A stretch of DNA of 64,000 bases, from NCBI GenBank assembly GCA_900316995.1, contig ONEZ01000008.1, positions 1 through 64,000 of the forward strand, read 5' to 3'. Each line of letters starts with the position of its first letter. Within the stretch, counting starts at the first letter, position 1. Below are positions 36,227 to 43,581 of this stretch, piece by piece. This stretch comes from an uncultured Bacteroidales bacterium. GTDB taxonomy: Bacteria > Bacteroidota > Bacteroidia > Bacteroidales > Paludibacteraceae. Below the pieces are notes generated by a model, which was not told the origin of the DNA, did no database searches, and was given only the letters and a program-made list of their open reading frames with translations. The position numbers and the translations under genes were made by a program.

Positions 36227-38170
36227 TCAGAAAGTGTAACTTAATATCCCGCTTATCTGGGTTTTGTTTCTTCCATTAATTTTTTCGTTTCCGCTTCCTA
36301 TATCCTCCCTATCCACGTAATATATATTGCTCACTTTAAAATCTATTGTCATACCCTTTACAGGGGCTATTTTAAGTAAAAAGAAAAATCTTGCACCTAT
36401 TCCATAGTATTGAGGAGAAGAAAAAGTATAGTGTAAGGAAGGTTCATAAAAATATATAACATTGTCATAAAAAGGAATATCAAAAAAGGCAGCTCCAGCC
36501 GTTATTGAAAACCTACCCTTTTTTGCAAACCATGAACCGTATGAACTTACCATAAACCCGTATGAAAGTCTATTACTATTGTTAAGAGAATCAACCTTAA
36601 ATACAGAGCTTATTATATTTGCATTGAAGCTGAAATTTTCTTTAAGTGAAATATTGTAGTTTAGTGTAATGTTATGCCTGTATGTTATTCCCGTTTTCTT
36701 TACTAAATCATTATTAGAAATGTTCTTTTCCTTGCTATAAATATTATATCTCAAATAGCATGTATTATTATCATCTGGTTTATATATTGTTTTAATATTA
36801 AACTTAAAACCAACTGATGGTTTGTTTATGTTTGTTTTTATAAAACTTATCCTATAAACATCCATATAAGCCTCTAACTTAATTTTTTTGAAAGGAGTTA
36901 CATCGATGCCAACATATAGCCCGGTTTCATCAGTATGTGAATTTTTTGAATATGCGTTTCCATATTTAGTACGATACCCTAAAGGATAATATCTGAAAAG
37001 TGAGCAAACAGAAATAAAGTCATTACATGAAAAAGTAACGGAGTTAATAGTTGCAAACTTAAAATTTTTATCAAAAGCAGTCTCACCTGCAAATAGAAAC
37101 CTGCCTATTCTAAACCTGTAGTCTATCCCTGCATTGAACCATTTATCATAAAAATCATAATAACCGGAAAAACCAATCTTAAAATACTTATAAGTGTAGT
37201 TTATATTAGAGCCAACCATGTAAGAAGGACTTTTATACCTTTTTTCAAAATCGTTTAATGTTCTGTGATATCCTTCGCTTTTATTATAATAAGTGAATGA
37301 TGAAAGCAGTGAAAATGATATTTTTTTGCCTCCTATCTGTATGGCGGCACCTCTGTAATAGCCTGTTTCAGAAGTACTGTAAGAAGGTCTGATATTATCA
37401 CTGGAAATTATAGCGTTTTCTATACTTGCATTAGAAAAATTAGAGGAGGACTTAAAAACCAAACCTTGACCAAACACCATTTTATAATCACCTATGGCTA
37501 TTGTTTTAATATATTTTGAAATATCAGAAAAATATAAATGACAGCTATAGAAATCAAAACCTTTGTTATATTTGAAATCAAAAGGTTCACCCTCAGATTT
37601 TGAACCTAAAAATCCAAAACTCATATTTTTATGTTTGAAGTAGTACTTTAGGTAAAGACTGTAAGGTTTACCCAGGTATTTACCATTTTTATACCCCTCT
37701 TTTTTCTGTAATGTACCACTTGAATAGAGAGTTAAGTGTGATTTACCATATTTAAAAGCTTTTTTAATAGAAAACTTTTCCCTCTTTTCTACTTTGTATA
37801 GAGTTAAAATAGGAAGGCAGTTTTTTATAGTGTAAAGATCAAAACCTTCTATAAGAGTGAGTTCATATATAGACTCAAGAGGTCCGTAGTCAAAAATATA
37901 TTCAAGTAGGTTTTCAATTTGAGAATGTTTAAGAAAAGGTATTTTTTCAAGTTGTTCTCTTGTGGCGCTGTTTATATTTATAGGGTTTTCATATAAAAAA
38001 GCAAGGTTTTCATTTATCTCCTCTATCTCAGCAGTGGTGATTTCAATATTATCTTCAGTGAGTTCAGAATTAAAATATTCATTAAAATCTGAAATCCAAT
38101 TTTCCTCCTTTCCGTAGGCTAAACTGAAAAAGAGTGTAAACAAAAACAATATGAATTTTTTAGTTTTCAC
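36227..38170 (-). CDS. Helix-hairpin-helix domain protein with C-terminal beta-barrel
   Basis: The 647-residue exported protein has a signal peptide (1-20, FSLAYGKE). Two ComEA-like helix-hairpin-helix motifs follow at about 60-125: NINSATREQLEKIPFLKHSQ and GPLESIYELTLIEGFDLYTI. The remaining 500 residues are strand-rich with aromatic-alternating segments typical of an outer-membrane barrel (SLYLKYYFKHKNMSFGFLGS, RFRIGRFLFAGETAF) and end in ILSYTF with a terminal aromatic. HHH motifs usually bind DNA non-specifically. A barrel carrying them on the periplasmic side would be suited to handle DNA, but this is inference. Codon use is very AT-rich compared with the 2-24 kb region. It overlaps the next upstream gene by 11 bp. 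Confidence 0.8.
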   Translation of the reverse strand: MKTKKFILFLFTLFFSLAYGKEENWISDFNEYFNSELTEDNIEITTAEIEEINENLAFLYENPININSATREQLEKIPFLKHSQIENLLEYIFDYGPLESIYELTLIEGFDLYTIKNCLPILTLYKVEKREKFSIKKAFKYGKSHLTLYSSGTLQKKEGYKNGKYLGKPYSLYLKYYFKHKNMSFGFLGSKSEGEPFDFKYNKGFDFYSCHLYFSDISKYIKTIAIGDYKMVFGQGLVFKSSSNFSNASIENAIISSDNIRPSYSTSETGYYRGAAIQIGGKKISFSLLSSFTYYNKSEGYHRTLNDFEKRYKSPSYMVGSNINYTYKYFKIGFSGYYDFYDKWFNAGIDYRFRIGRFLFAGETAFDKNFKFATINSVTFSCNDFISVCSLFRYYPLGYRTKYGNAYSKNSHTDETGLYVGIDVTPFKKIKLEAYMDVYRISFIKTNINKPSVGFKFNIKTIYKPDDNNTCYLRYNIYSKEKNISNNDLVKKTGITYRHNITLNYNISLKENFSFNANIISSVFKVDSLNNSNRLSYGFMVSSYGSWFAKKGRFSITAGAAFFDIPFYDNVIYFYEPSLHYTFSSPQYYGIGARFFFLLKIAPVKGMTIDFKVSNIYYVDREDIGSGNEKINGRNKTQISGILSYTF

Positions 38171-38987
38171 TCTCGCTTGCCACTTTTTTTAATTTATAAA
38201 ATCCTATAGCAGCCCTGCACCCTACCCCGCTTCCCAAATTATAAAAGGCGTCAAAGTCAATAAAAAATCCTTTAAGTCTTAATCCAAAACCTAAAAGAAC
38301 TGAAATATTACTTTGGTAAGATGCAGCAATTCTTAAAGAAAATTGCTTTACAGGCATATATTCAATGGATGAGCAGATAAGAAAAGGGTCTTTGAGTTCT
38401 TTACTCCCCTCTATGGAAAGTGTGACATTTTTTTTAAGAGAAAAAGATAATCCTACTTTAAAAACAACTGGTAATCTGTATTTTAAACTACCAGATTTTA
38501 TTATTGAGAAACTTATGTTTTCAGCAGAAACTCCAATACATATATTTTTATTAGGAAAAACACAAAGACTTATGTCAGCTCCGCCAGTAAATATATTCTT
38601 ATCAGTTAAAGTAAACCTGTAAGCAGAAAAAAAAACTGTTAAACCAAAGGCTATATATGGCTTAAAATGCCTTGAAAAACCCAATTTGGAAACAATATTC
38701 CAGTAGTTGCCATATCCGTAAAATGAAAGAGATACGGAGGTGTTAATTTTACTTGAGGGATAAACTAATTTAATTTTAGAAAGTCCAATTTGAGGAATAA
38801 AAAGGTTATTTGTGTATGAAGCTGTAAGGTTTAGCTCCCTGTATTGGGAGTTAACAGCTTCAGACGATGGTAAAAATCCACTCTTGTTTGGAACTGAAAA
38901 AGGATAAGGGTAAAGTTCGTTCTGCGCCACTGATACATTGGTGCAAAACGTTACAAGAAGAACTAAAACAAAACTGACCCTCTTCAT
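38160..38987 (-). CDS. Predicted outer-membrane beta-barrel protein
   Basis: The 275-residue protein has a signal peptide (1-21, TNVSVAQ) and regular amphipathic strands (LNLTASYTNNLFIPQIG, ISVLLGFGLRLKGFFIDFDAFYNLG), so an outer-membrane barrel of roughly twelve strands is likely. It resembles the PorV/PorP-like general type only in outline, and no family was fixed. It overlaps the HHH-barrel gene by 11 bp and is read first, so the two products probably work together. A short inverted repeat (GCCATTTT with AAAATGGC) sits just before the ATG. Confidence 0.65.
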   Translation of the reverse strand: MKRVSFVLVLLVTFCTNVSVAQNELYPYPFSVPNKSGFLPSSEAVNSQYRELNLTASYTNNLFIPQIGLSKIKLVYPSSKINTSVSLSFYGYGNYWNIVSKLGFSRHFKPYIAFGLTVFFSAYRFTLTDKNIFTGGADISLCVFPNKNICIGVSAENISFSIIKSGSLKYRLPVVFKVGLSFSLKKNVTLSIEGSKELKDPFLICSSIEYMPVKQFSLRIAASYQSNISVLLGFGLRLKGFFIDFDAFYNLGSGVGCRAAIGFYKLKKVASESEN

Positions 38988-39081
38988 CAGCCATTTTAAA
39001 AAATGGCAAAACTGAGGGGCTTATAAAGGAGTAAAAGGAAAAATATTGCTCTAATCTTTGGCAAAGTTAAGAATATTAAAT

Positions 39082-39089
39082 TATTTTTG
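39082..39089 (+). promoter_or_regulatory. Promoter of the DUF4294 gene
   Basis: TATTTTTG (39082-39089) lies 21 bp after a TTG (39058-39060), matching the phylum consensus. The ATG at 39098 is only 8 bp beyond the -7 element, so the mRNA may have a very short leader. Confidence 0.45.
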
Positions 39090-39097
39090 CAGAATAA

Positions 39098-39700
39098 ATG
39101 AAAGAAAAATTTAACATAGTATTTGTCTTATTATTAATATTATTCCCTTTAGAGGCAAGTTCACAGTTCTATAGTGAGGCTCTTGGAGGTTATATGCTGA
39201 ACCAAGTTGTGTATAAAGGTGACACTATACCATACGTAGAGCTAAAGGAGGTGCCGGTTTATCCAAAACTAAAGAACAAAAAGCTGGAAAAGTTCTATTG
39301 GAAAACTGTAAGGGATGTAAAATTGGTATATCCATACGTAAAGATTGTGGCTAAGGAGTATGCCATGATAAATGCCAAGTTTGACACAATAGTGGATAAA
39401 AAGCAGCGTATGAAATATACAAAAAAGTATGAGAAACAGTTGCTAAAAAAATATGAGCCCACTATGAGGGAGTTCACTCTGTCACAAGGAAAGATGATGA
39501 TAAAACTTATAGACCGTGAAATGGACAAGACAGGGTATGCGCTAATAAAAGAGATAAGAGGAGGATTTGTGGCATGGTGGTGGCAGCTTTTTGCAAAGAT
39601 GGTGGGAGCTGACCTTAAGGAGGATTTTAATACATCTAAGAGAGAGCAGGATAGAATAATAGAGAGAGTTATAACTCTGTATGAAGCAGGAGTTTTGTAA
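39098..39700 (+). CDS. DUF4294 family secreted protein
   Basis: The 200-residue protein has a signal peptide (1-22, LEASSQ) followed by a mostly helical, lysine-rich body. It carries the family pattern KGDTIPYVELKEVPVYP, LVYPYVKIVAKEYA, DREMDKTGYALIKEIRGGFVA and WWQLFAKMVGADLKE. DUF4294 is a conserved Bacteroidetes family without an assigned function. The gene begins a plus-strand run that continues to the methyltransferase at 41332 with short gaps. Confidence 0.85.
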   Translation: MKEKFNIVFVLLLILFPLEASSQFYSEALGGYMLNQVVYKGDTIPYVELKEVPVYPKLKNKKLEKFYWKTVRDVKLVYPYVKIVAKEYAMINAKFDTIVDKKQRMKYTKKYEKQLLKKYEPTMREFTLSQGKMMIKLIDREMDKTGYALIKEIRGGFVAWWWQLFAKMVGADLKEDFNTSKREQDRIIERVITLYEAGVL

Positions 39701-39712
39701 AAAAAGTCATAT

Positions 39713-40135
39713 ATGCGAACCATAATTTTATTAGCGGTGTTTATCCTGACAGGTATAGTAATATATCTGTTGAGACGTTTTACAGGTAGCGGGGCCAGGT
39801 CAGTCAAAGATGATAAATCAGTCAGAGAGGAGAAGTCAGAAAAAAGTATAGTGGAGACTAATACAGATTCAGAGTGTTGCGGTGCGCATGAGATATGTGA
39901 AAAAACGGGAAAGTATAACCCTAAATTCCAGCCGGAATATTATGATGATGAGGAGTTGGACCAATTCAAGGGTATAAGTCCTGAAAATTACACCGATGAG
40001 CAGATAGCCATGTTTGATGAGGTTTTAATGACAATGAAAGAGAGTGATGTGGCAGGGTGGATAAAAAGTTTGCAGTTACGAGAAATAGAGTTGCCTTATT
40101 CAGTGAGAGACAAGGCAATAATGATACTTGGATAA
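39713..40135 (+). CDS. Conserved Bacteroidales small membrane-anchored protein
   Basis: The 140-residue product has one N-terminal membrane helix (about 3-19, IILLAVFILTGIVIYLL), a charged linker, and a conserved block with paired cysteines (SECCGAHEICEK, about 57-68). An acidic region follows (PEYYDDEELDQFKG) and a helical tail (MKESDVAGWIKSLQLREIELP). I recognise it only as a conserved protein of unknown function. It lies 12 bp after the DUF4294 gene and 3 bp before the methyltransferase gene. Confidence 0.7.
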   Translation: MRTIILLAVFILTGIVIYLLRRFTGSGARSVKDDKSVREEKSEKSIVETNTDSECCGAHEICEKTGKYNPKFQPEYYDDEELDQFKGISPENYTDEQIAMFDEVLMTMKESDVAGWIKSLQLREIELPYSVRDKAIMILG

Positions 40136-40138
40136 TTT

Positions 40139-41332
40139 ATGGATTTTACAGCTAAGACATTTGCGGGCCTTGAGGAGGTGTTGTCAAATGAAATAAAGTC
40201 ATTAGGCGCTAAAAACATTGAGGTGGGCAGGCGTGCCGTAACTTTCAGTGGTGATAAAAGGCTTCTTTACAAGGCAAACCTTTCACTTAGAACAGCATTG
40301 AGGATACTTATGCCAATAAAATCTTTTAAGGTTTCATCCATAGATGATGTCTATAACGGGGTGCGCAGTATAGAGTGGGATAATATATTTCCTGTAGAAA
40401 AGACATTTCTTATAGAACAAACAGTATATTCAGATATAGTGTCTAACACAAGATATGCCACATACAAGGCAAAAGACGCCATAGCAGACTACTTCAATGA
40501 AAAGTACGGAAAGCGTCCTAATGTGTCAGTGGCAAATCCGGATATATTCATAAATCTTCATATTTCAAACAACAACTGCATCGTAAGCCTTGACAGTAGT
40601 GGTGAGCCATTGTACAAAAGAGGTTACAGGGTGGCACAGACCACCGCACCTATGAATGAAGTGCTTGCAGCAGGGCTTGTGCTCCTGAGCGGATGGGACG
40701 GTAAAAGTAATTTTATGGACCCTATGTGCGGTAGCGGAACCATAGCAATTGAGGCTGCGCTTATTGCCCGTAACATTGCACCAGGTATATTCAGAAAGCA
40801 TTTTGCTTTTGAAAATTGGAATGATTTTGAAGCAGATCTGCTTGACGAACTATACAATGATGATTCAGCTGAGATAGAATTCAAACATAAAATATACGCC
40901 TCAGACATAAACCGTGCAGCTGTAGAGGTGGCACGCAGGAATATAGCCGCCGCTTCAGTTTCAAAAAACATTGAGCTTAAAGTTTCAGATTTTATGGAAC
41001 TTACGCCTCCGCCGTCACCGTTATGTATAATAACTAATCCTCCATACGGAGAGCGTATCAAAGCTGATGTTGAGAAGCTCTACTCAAATATGGGTTCCAC
41101 ATTAAAGCATAAATATACAGACACTACATGTCACATAATATCCAGCAGCCGTGAGGGTTTTAACTCCTTAGGTATGAAACCGTCTTCAAGTTTAAAACTT
41201 TTTAACGGTGAAATAGAATGTGAGTTCAAATCATACAGAATTTTTGGTGGAAAATTCAGAGATTTTAAGAAATCACAAAACTTTAATCGTACTTCAAAAG
41301 AGGCAAAAAAGCCATTAAAACCCCGTAGATAG
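40139..41332 (+). CDS. THUMP-domain class I RNA methyltransferase (RlmL/YpsC type)
   Basis: The 397-residue enzyme has an N-terminal ferredoxin-like/THUMP RNA-binding part (about 1-160, FAGLEEVLSNEI) and a SAM-dependent methyltransferase domain. The SAM-binding motif is DPMCGSGTIAIEAALIARN (about 197-215), and the catalytic motif IV reads ITNPPYGERI (about 296-305), typical of N2-guanine methylation. The likely substrate is 23S rRNA G2445, as in E. coli RlmL. The C-terminal RlmK half is absent, which is normal for this branch. The tail is basic. Confidence 0.88.
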   Translation: MDFTAKTFAGLEEVLSNEIKSLGAKNIEVGRRAVTFSGDKRLLYKANLSLRTALRILMPIKSFKVSSIDDVYNGVRSIEWDNIFPVEKTFLIEQTVYSDIVSNTRYATYKAKDAIADYFNEKYGKRPNVSVANPDIFINLHISNNNCIVSLDSSGEPLYKRGYRVAQTTAPMNEVLAAGLVLLSGWDGKSNFMDPMCGSGTIAIEAALIARNIAPGIFRKHFAFENWNDFEADLLDELYNDDSAEIEFKHKIYASDINRAAVEVARRNIAAASVSKNIELKVSDFMELTPPPSPLCIITNPPYGERIKADVEKLYSNMGSTLKHKYTDTTCHIISSSREGFNSLGMKPSSSLKLFNGEIECEFKSYRIFGGKFRDFKKSQNFNRTSKEAKKPLKPRR

Positions 41333-41337
41333 GCAAA

Positions 41338-41377
41338 TGTTAAATTTTTTTGTTAAAAAATACTAAAAAAATTAACA
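41338..41377 (+). terminator. Bidirectional-looking terminator between methyltransferase and rprX
   Basis: TGTTAAATTTTTTT (41338-41351) is repeated in inverted form as AAAAAAATTAACA (41365-41377). The stem is AT-rich and starts 5 bp after the stop codon, so it can end the DUF4294-methyltransferase transcript. Confidence 0.5.
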
Positions 41378-41396
41378 TTATATTTGTTAAAAGTAG

Positions 41397-41404
41397 TATA
41401 TTTG
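41397..41404 (+). promoter_or_regulatory. Promoter -7 element of rprXY
   Basis: TATATTTG fits TAnnTTTG and lies 25 bp before the GTG start of rprX. No TTG was seen at the usual distance. Confidence 0.45.
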
Positions 41405-41429
41405 CGTCAATGTTTTAACAGGTACACCT

Positions 41430-42863
41430 GTGAAAAGAAAGACGATAATAATACTTGCTGTATTCATGATGCTCAGCTTCATTGGTTTGCTTGGCGTGCA
41501 GCTACAGTATTCCATAGAGTTGTTTCATATTACAGAGTCAGATTTTGACGAATCTGTTAAACGTTCGCTTTACCAGGTGAACAAGATAATGGAAGAAGAG
41601 GAGATGCTCTTTTACATAAATGAGGCGTATGCTAAGGAGAGTGCCGATATTAAGCTTGATTCAGACACATTTCCGCTTCTTTCCATAGAATCTCTTTCTG
41701 ACAAGCAGCAAAGAGCGGTAAAGGAGAGTATAGCAAGAAGAAAAGTAATGTTCACGGAGCTTGCGATGCGCTGGTTTAATGAAGCTCCGAGAAAGTCATT
41801 GCGTGACAGAATAGACGTTGCTCATGTGGAGGAGTTGCTGAAAAAGGAGCTGTTGAACAATGCAGTGGAAACGCCATTTAGAATTGTGTTCATTGATTTT
41901 GAAGGTGATGTGTTTTCGTCTGATTCGCTTTTTGCCATGTCAGACTCGCTTATAAACACAAAGGGCTATTATTCTCAGATGCTATATACAAGTGACTACA
42001 ATCAGAGAGTCAACTTTATGAGGGTATGGTTTCCGGAAAAGAGACGTTACATATTGCAGTCTATAGCACCAATAAACCTCTTTTCCGTGGTTTCAATTCT
42101 GATGCTCTTCTCTGTACTTGTATCAGCCATTGTGCTTATGGTACGTCAGCGCAGGCTTTCAGAGAGCAAGACAGATTTTATGCACAATCTTACCCATGAA
42201 TTAAAAACGCCTATATCCAGTATATCGCTTGCCTCCCAGATGCTAAGTGATGACTCAGTGGCCAAGTCTGACAAAATGAGAAAACACCTCACCTCTGTGA
42301 TATCAGATGAGACTAAACGTCTGAGTTTCCAAGTGGAGAAGGTGCTCCAGATATCGCTGCTTGAGAATGAGAGTTCAATAATGAACTTCAAGCCTGTTGA
42401 CATAAATCAGATGGTGGCATCGGTGGTGGAGAACTTTGAAATAAAAGTAATGGGGAGCAAGGGCAGTATAGAAAGTATGCTTGAAGCCGAGCGATGCGTG
42501 GCTGAGGTTGACGAGCTGCACTTTTCAAACATTGTGTATAACTTGCTTGACAACGCAGTTAAATATGCCAAGGATAACCAGCCGATAAGACTAAAGGTGA
42601 GAACATGGAATAAGAGTGAGCGTAAGAACACTATTTCACTTTCAATAGAGGATAACGGTATAGGAATACCAAGTGACCAGCTTTCAAAAGTATTTGAAAA
42701 GTTCCACAGAGTTCCAACTGGTAATATCCACAAGGTTAGAGGGTTTGGGTTAGGTCTTGCGTACGTGAAAAAGATGGTGATAAGACATAAAGGCTATATC
42801 ACTGTTGAAAGCACGCCTTCAGTAGGAACAAAATTTGAAATAACAATACCATTAAAACACTGA
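41430..42863 (+). CDS. rprX: Sensor histidine kinase RprX
   Basis: The 477-residue inner-membrane kinase has two membrane helices (about 10-27 and 220-240) enclosing a periplasmic sensor region, and no clear HAMP domain. The H-box is FMHNLTHELKTPISS (about 250-264, phosphorylated His in THE), the N-box NIVYNLLDNAVKYA (about 370-383), and the G-boxes EDNGIGIP and GFGLGLAYVKKM. It pairs with the response regulator 4 bp downstream, whose sequence closely resembles Bacteroides RprY. The start is GTG at 41430. The signal sensed by RprX is not settled. Confidence 0.88.
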   Translation: MKRKTIIILAVFMMLSFIGLLGVQLQYSIELFHITESDFDESVKRSLYQVNKIMEEEEMLFYINEAYAKESADIKLDSDTFPLLSIESLSDKQQRAVKESIARRKVMFTELAMRWFNEAPRKSLRDRIDVAHVEELLKKELLNNAVETPFRIVFIDFEGDVFSSDSLFAMSDSLINTKGYYSQMLYTSDYNQRVNFMRVWFPEKRRYILQSIAPINLFSVVSILMLFSVLVSAIVLMVRQRRLSESKTDFMHNLTHELKTPISSISLASQMLSDDSVAKSDKMRKHLTSVISDETKRLSFQVEKVLQISLLENESSIMNFKPVDINQMVASVVENFEIKVMGSKGSIESMLEAERCVAEVDELHFSNIVYNLLDNAVKYAKDNQPIRLKVRTWNKSERKNTISLSIEDNGIGIPSDQLSKVFEKFHRVPTGNIHKVRGFGLGLAYVKKMVIRHKGYITVESTPSVGTKFEITIPLKH

Positions 42864-42867
42864 TTTT

Positions 42868-43581
42868 ATGAGTGAAGAAAACGTAAAAGTCCTACTTTGC
42901 GAGGACGATGAGAATTTAGGTATGCTTCTATGCGAGTACCTTCAGGTAAAAGGTTACAACACAGACCGTTGTGAAAACGGTGTAGCAGGCTATGAGGCTT
43001 TTCTCCAAAACCAGTATGATATATGTATCTTTGATGTGATGATGCCTGAGAAAGACGGTTTCACGCTCGCATCGGAAATTAGGTCCATAAGTCCGGATAT
43101 GCCTATAATATTCCTTACAGCCAAGAATCTAAAGGATGATATTATAGAGGGTTTCCGTAACGGGTGTGATGACTATATTACCAAACCGTTCAGTATGGAG
43201 GAGCTGCTTTGCAGAATGGAGGCCATACTACGCAGAATCCGTGCCAAAAAACAGGCGGAGAAGGCCGTTTATAAACTTGGTAAGTATATCTTTGATTCTC
43301 AGAAGCAGCAACTTGTTTTTGAGGAGGACGGTGAGGTTACCAAGCTTACCACCAAGGAGGCGGAACTGATGAATCTTCTCTGCTTAAACCTTAACGATAT
43401 ACTTGAGCGTAACTATACTCTTAAGACAATTTGGATTGATGACAATTACTACAACGCCCGCAGCATGGACGTTTATATCACCAAATTGAGAAAACTTCTG
43501 AGAAGAGACTCTCACGTTCAGATAATCAACATACACGGTAAAGGTTACAAACTTATAGCTCCTGCTGAGGTAAAAGAGTGA
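42868..43581 (+). CDS. rprY: OmpR-family response regulator RprY
   Basis: The 237-residue DNA-binding regulator has an N-terminal receiver (about 7-120) with the acidic pocket CEDDENLGMLL, the phospho-acceptor Asp in IFDVMMPEKDG (about 53) and the conserved Lys in ITKPF. The C-terminal winged helix (about 135-235) ends with NARSMDVYITKLRKLLRRD and IINIHGKGYKLI, which matches RprY from memory. In Bacteroides the RprX/RprY pair was linked to tetracycline-related regulation and oxidative or envelope stress. It overlaps the OmpA-like gene by 4 bp, tying that gene to the same transcript. Confidence 0.9.
   Translation: MSEENVKVLLCEDDENLGMLLCEYLQVKGYNTDRCENGVAGYEAFLQNQYDICIFDVMMPEKDGFTLASEIRSISPDMPIIFLTAKNLKDDIIEGFRNGCDDYITKPFSMEELLCRMEAILRRIRAKKQAEKAVYKLGKYIFDSQKQQLVFEEDGEVTKLTTKEAELMNLLCLNLNDILERNYTLKTIWIDDNYYNARSMDVYITKLRKLLRRDSHVQIINIHGKGYKLIAPAEVKE

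Noticed and set aside
39295-39807. 170-residue minus-strand ORF
   Set aside because: It lies opposite the DUF4294 gene and its neighbour, both supported by promoter, signal peptide and conserved motifs.
41430-43581. PorX/PorY regulators of type IX secretion
   Set aside because: The response regulator is OmpR-like with a winged helix and very close to RprY. PorX has a PglZ-type domain instead.
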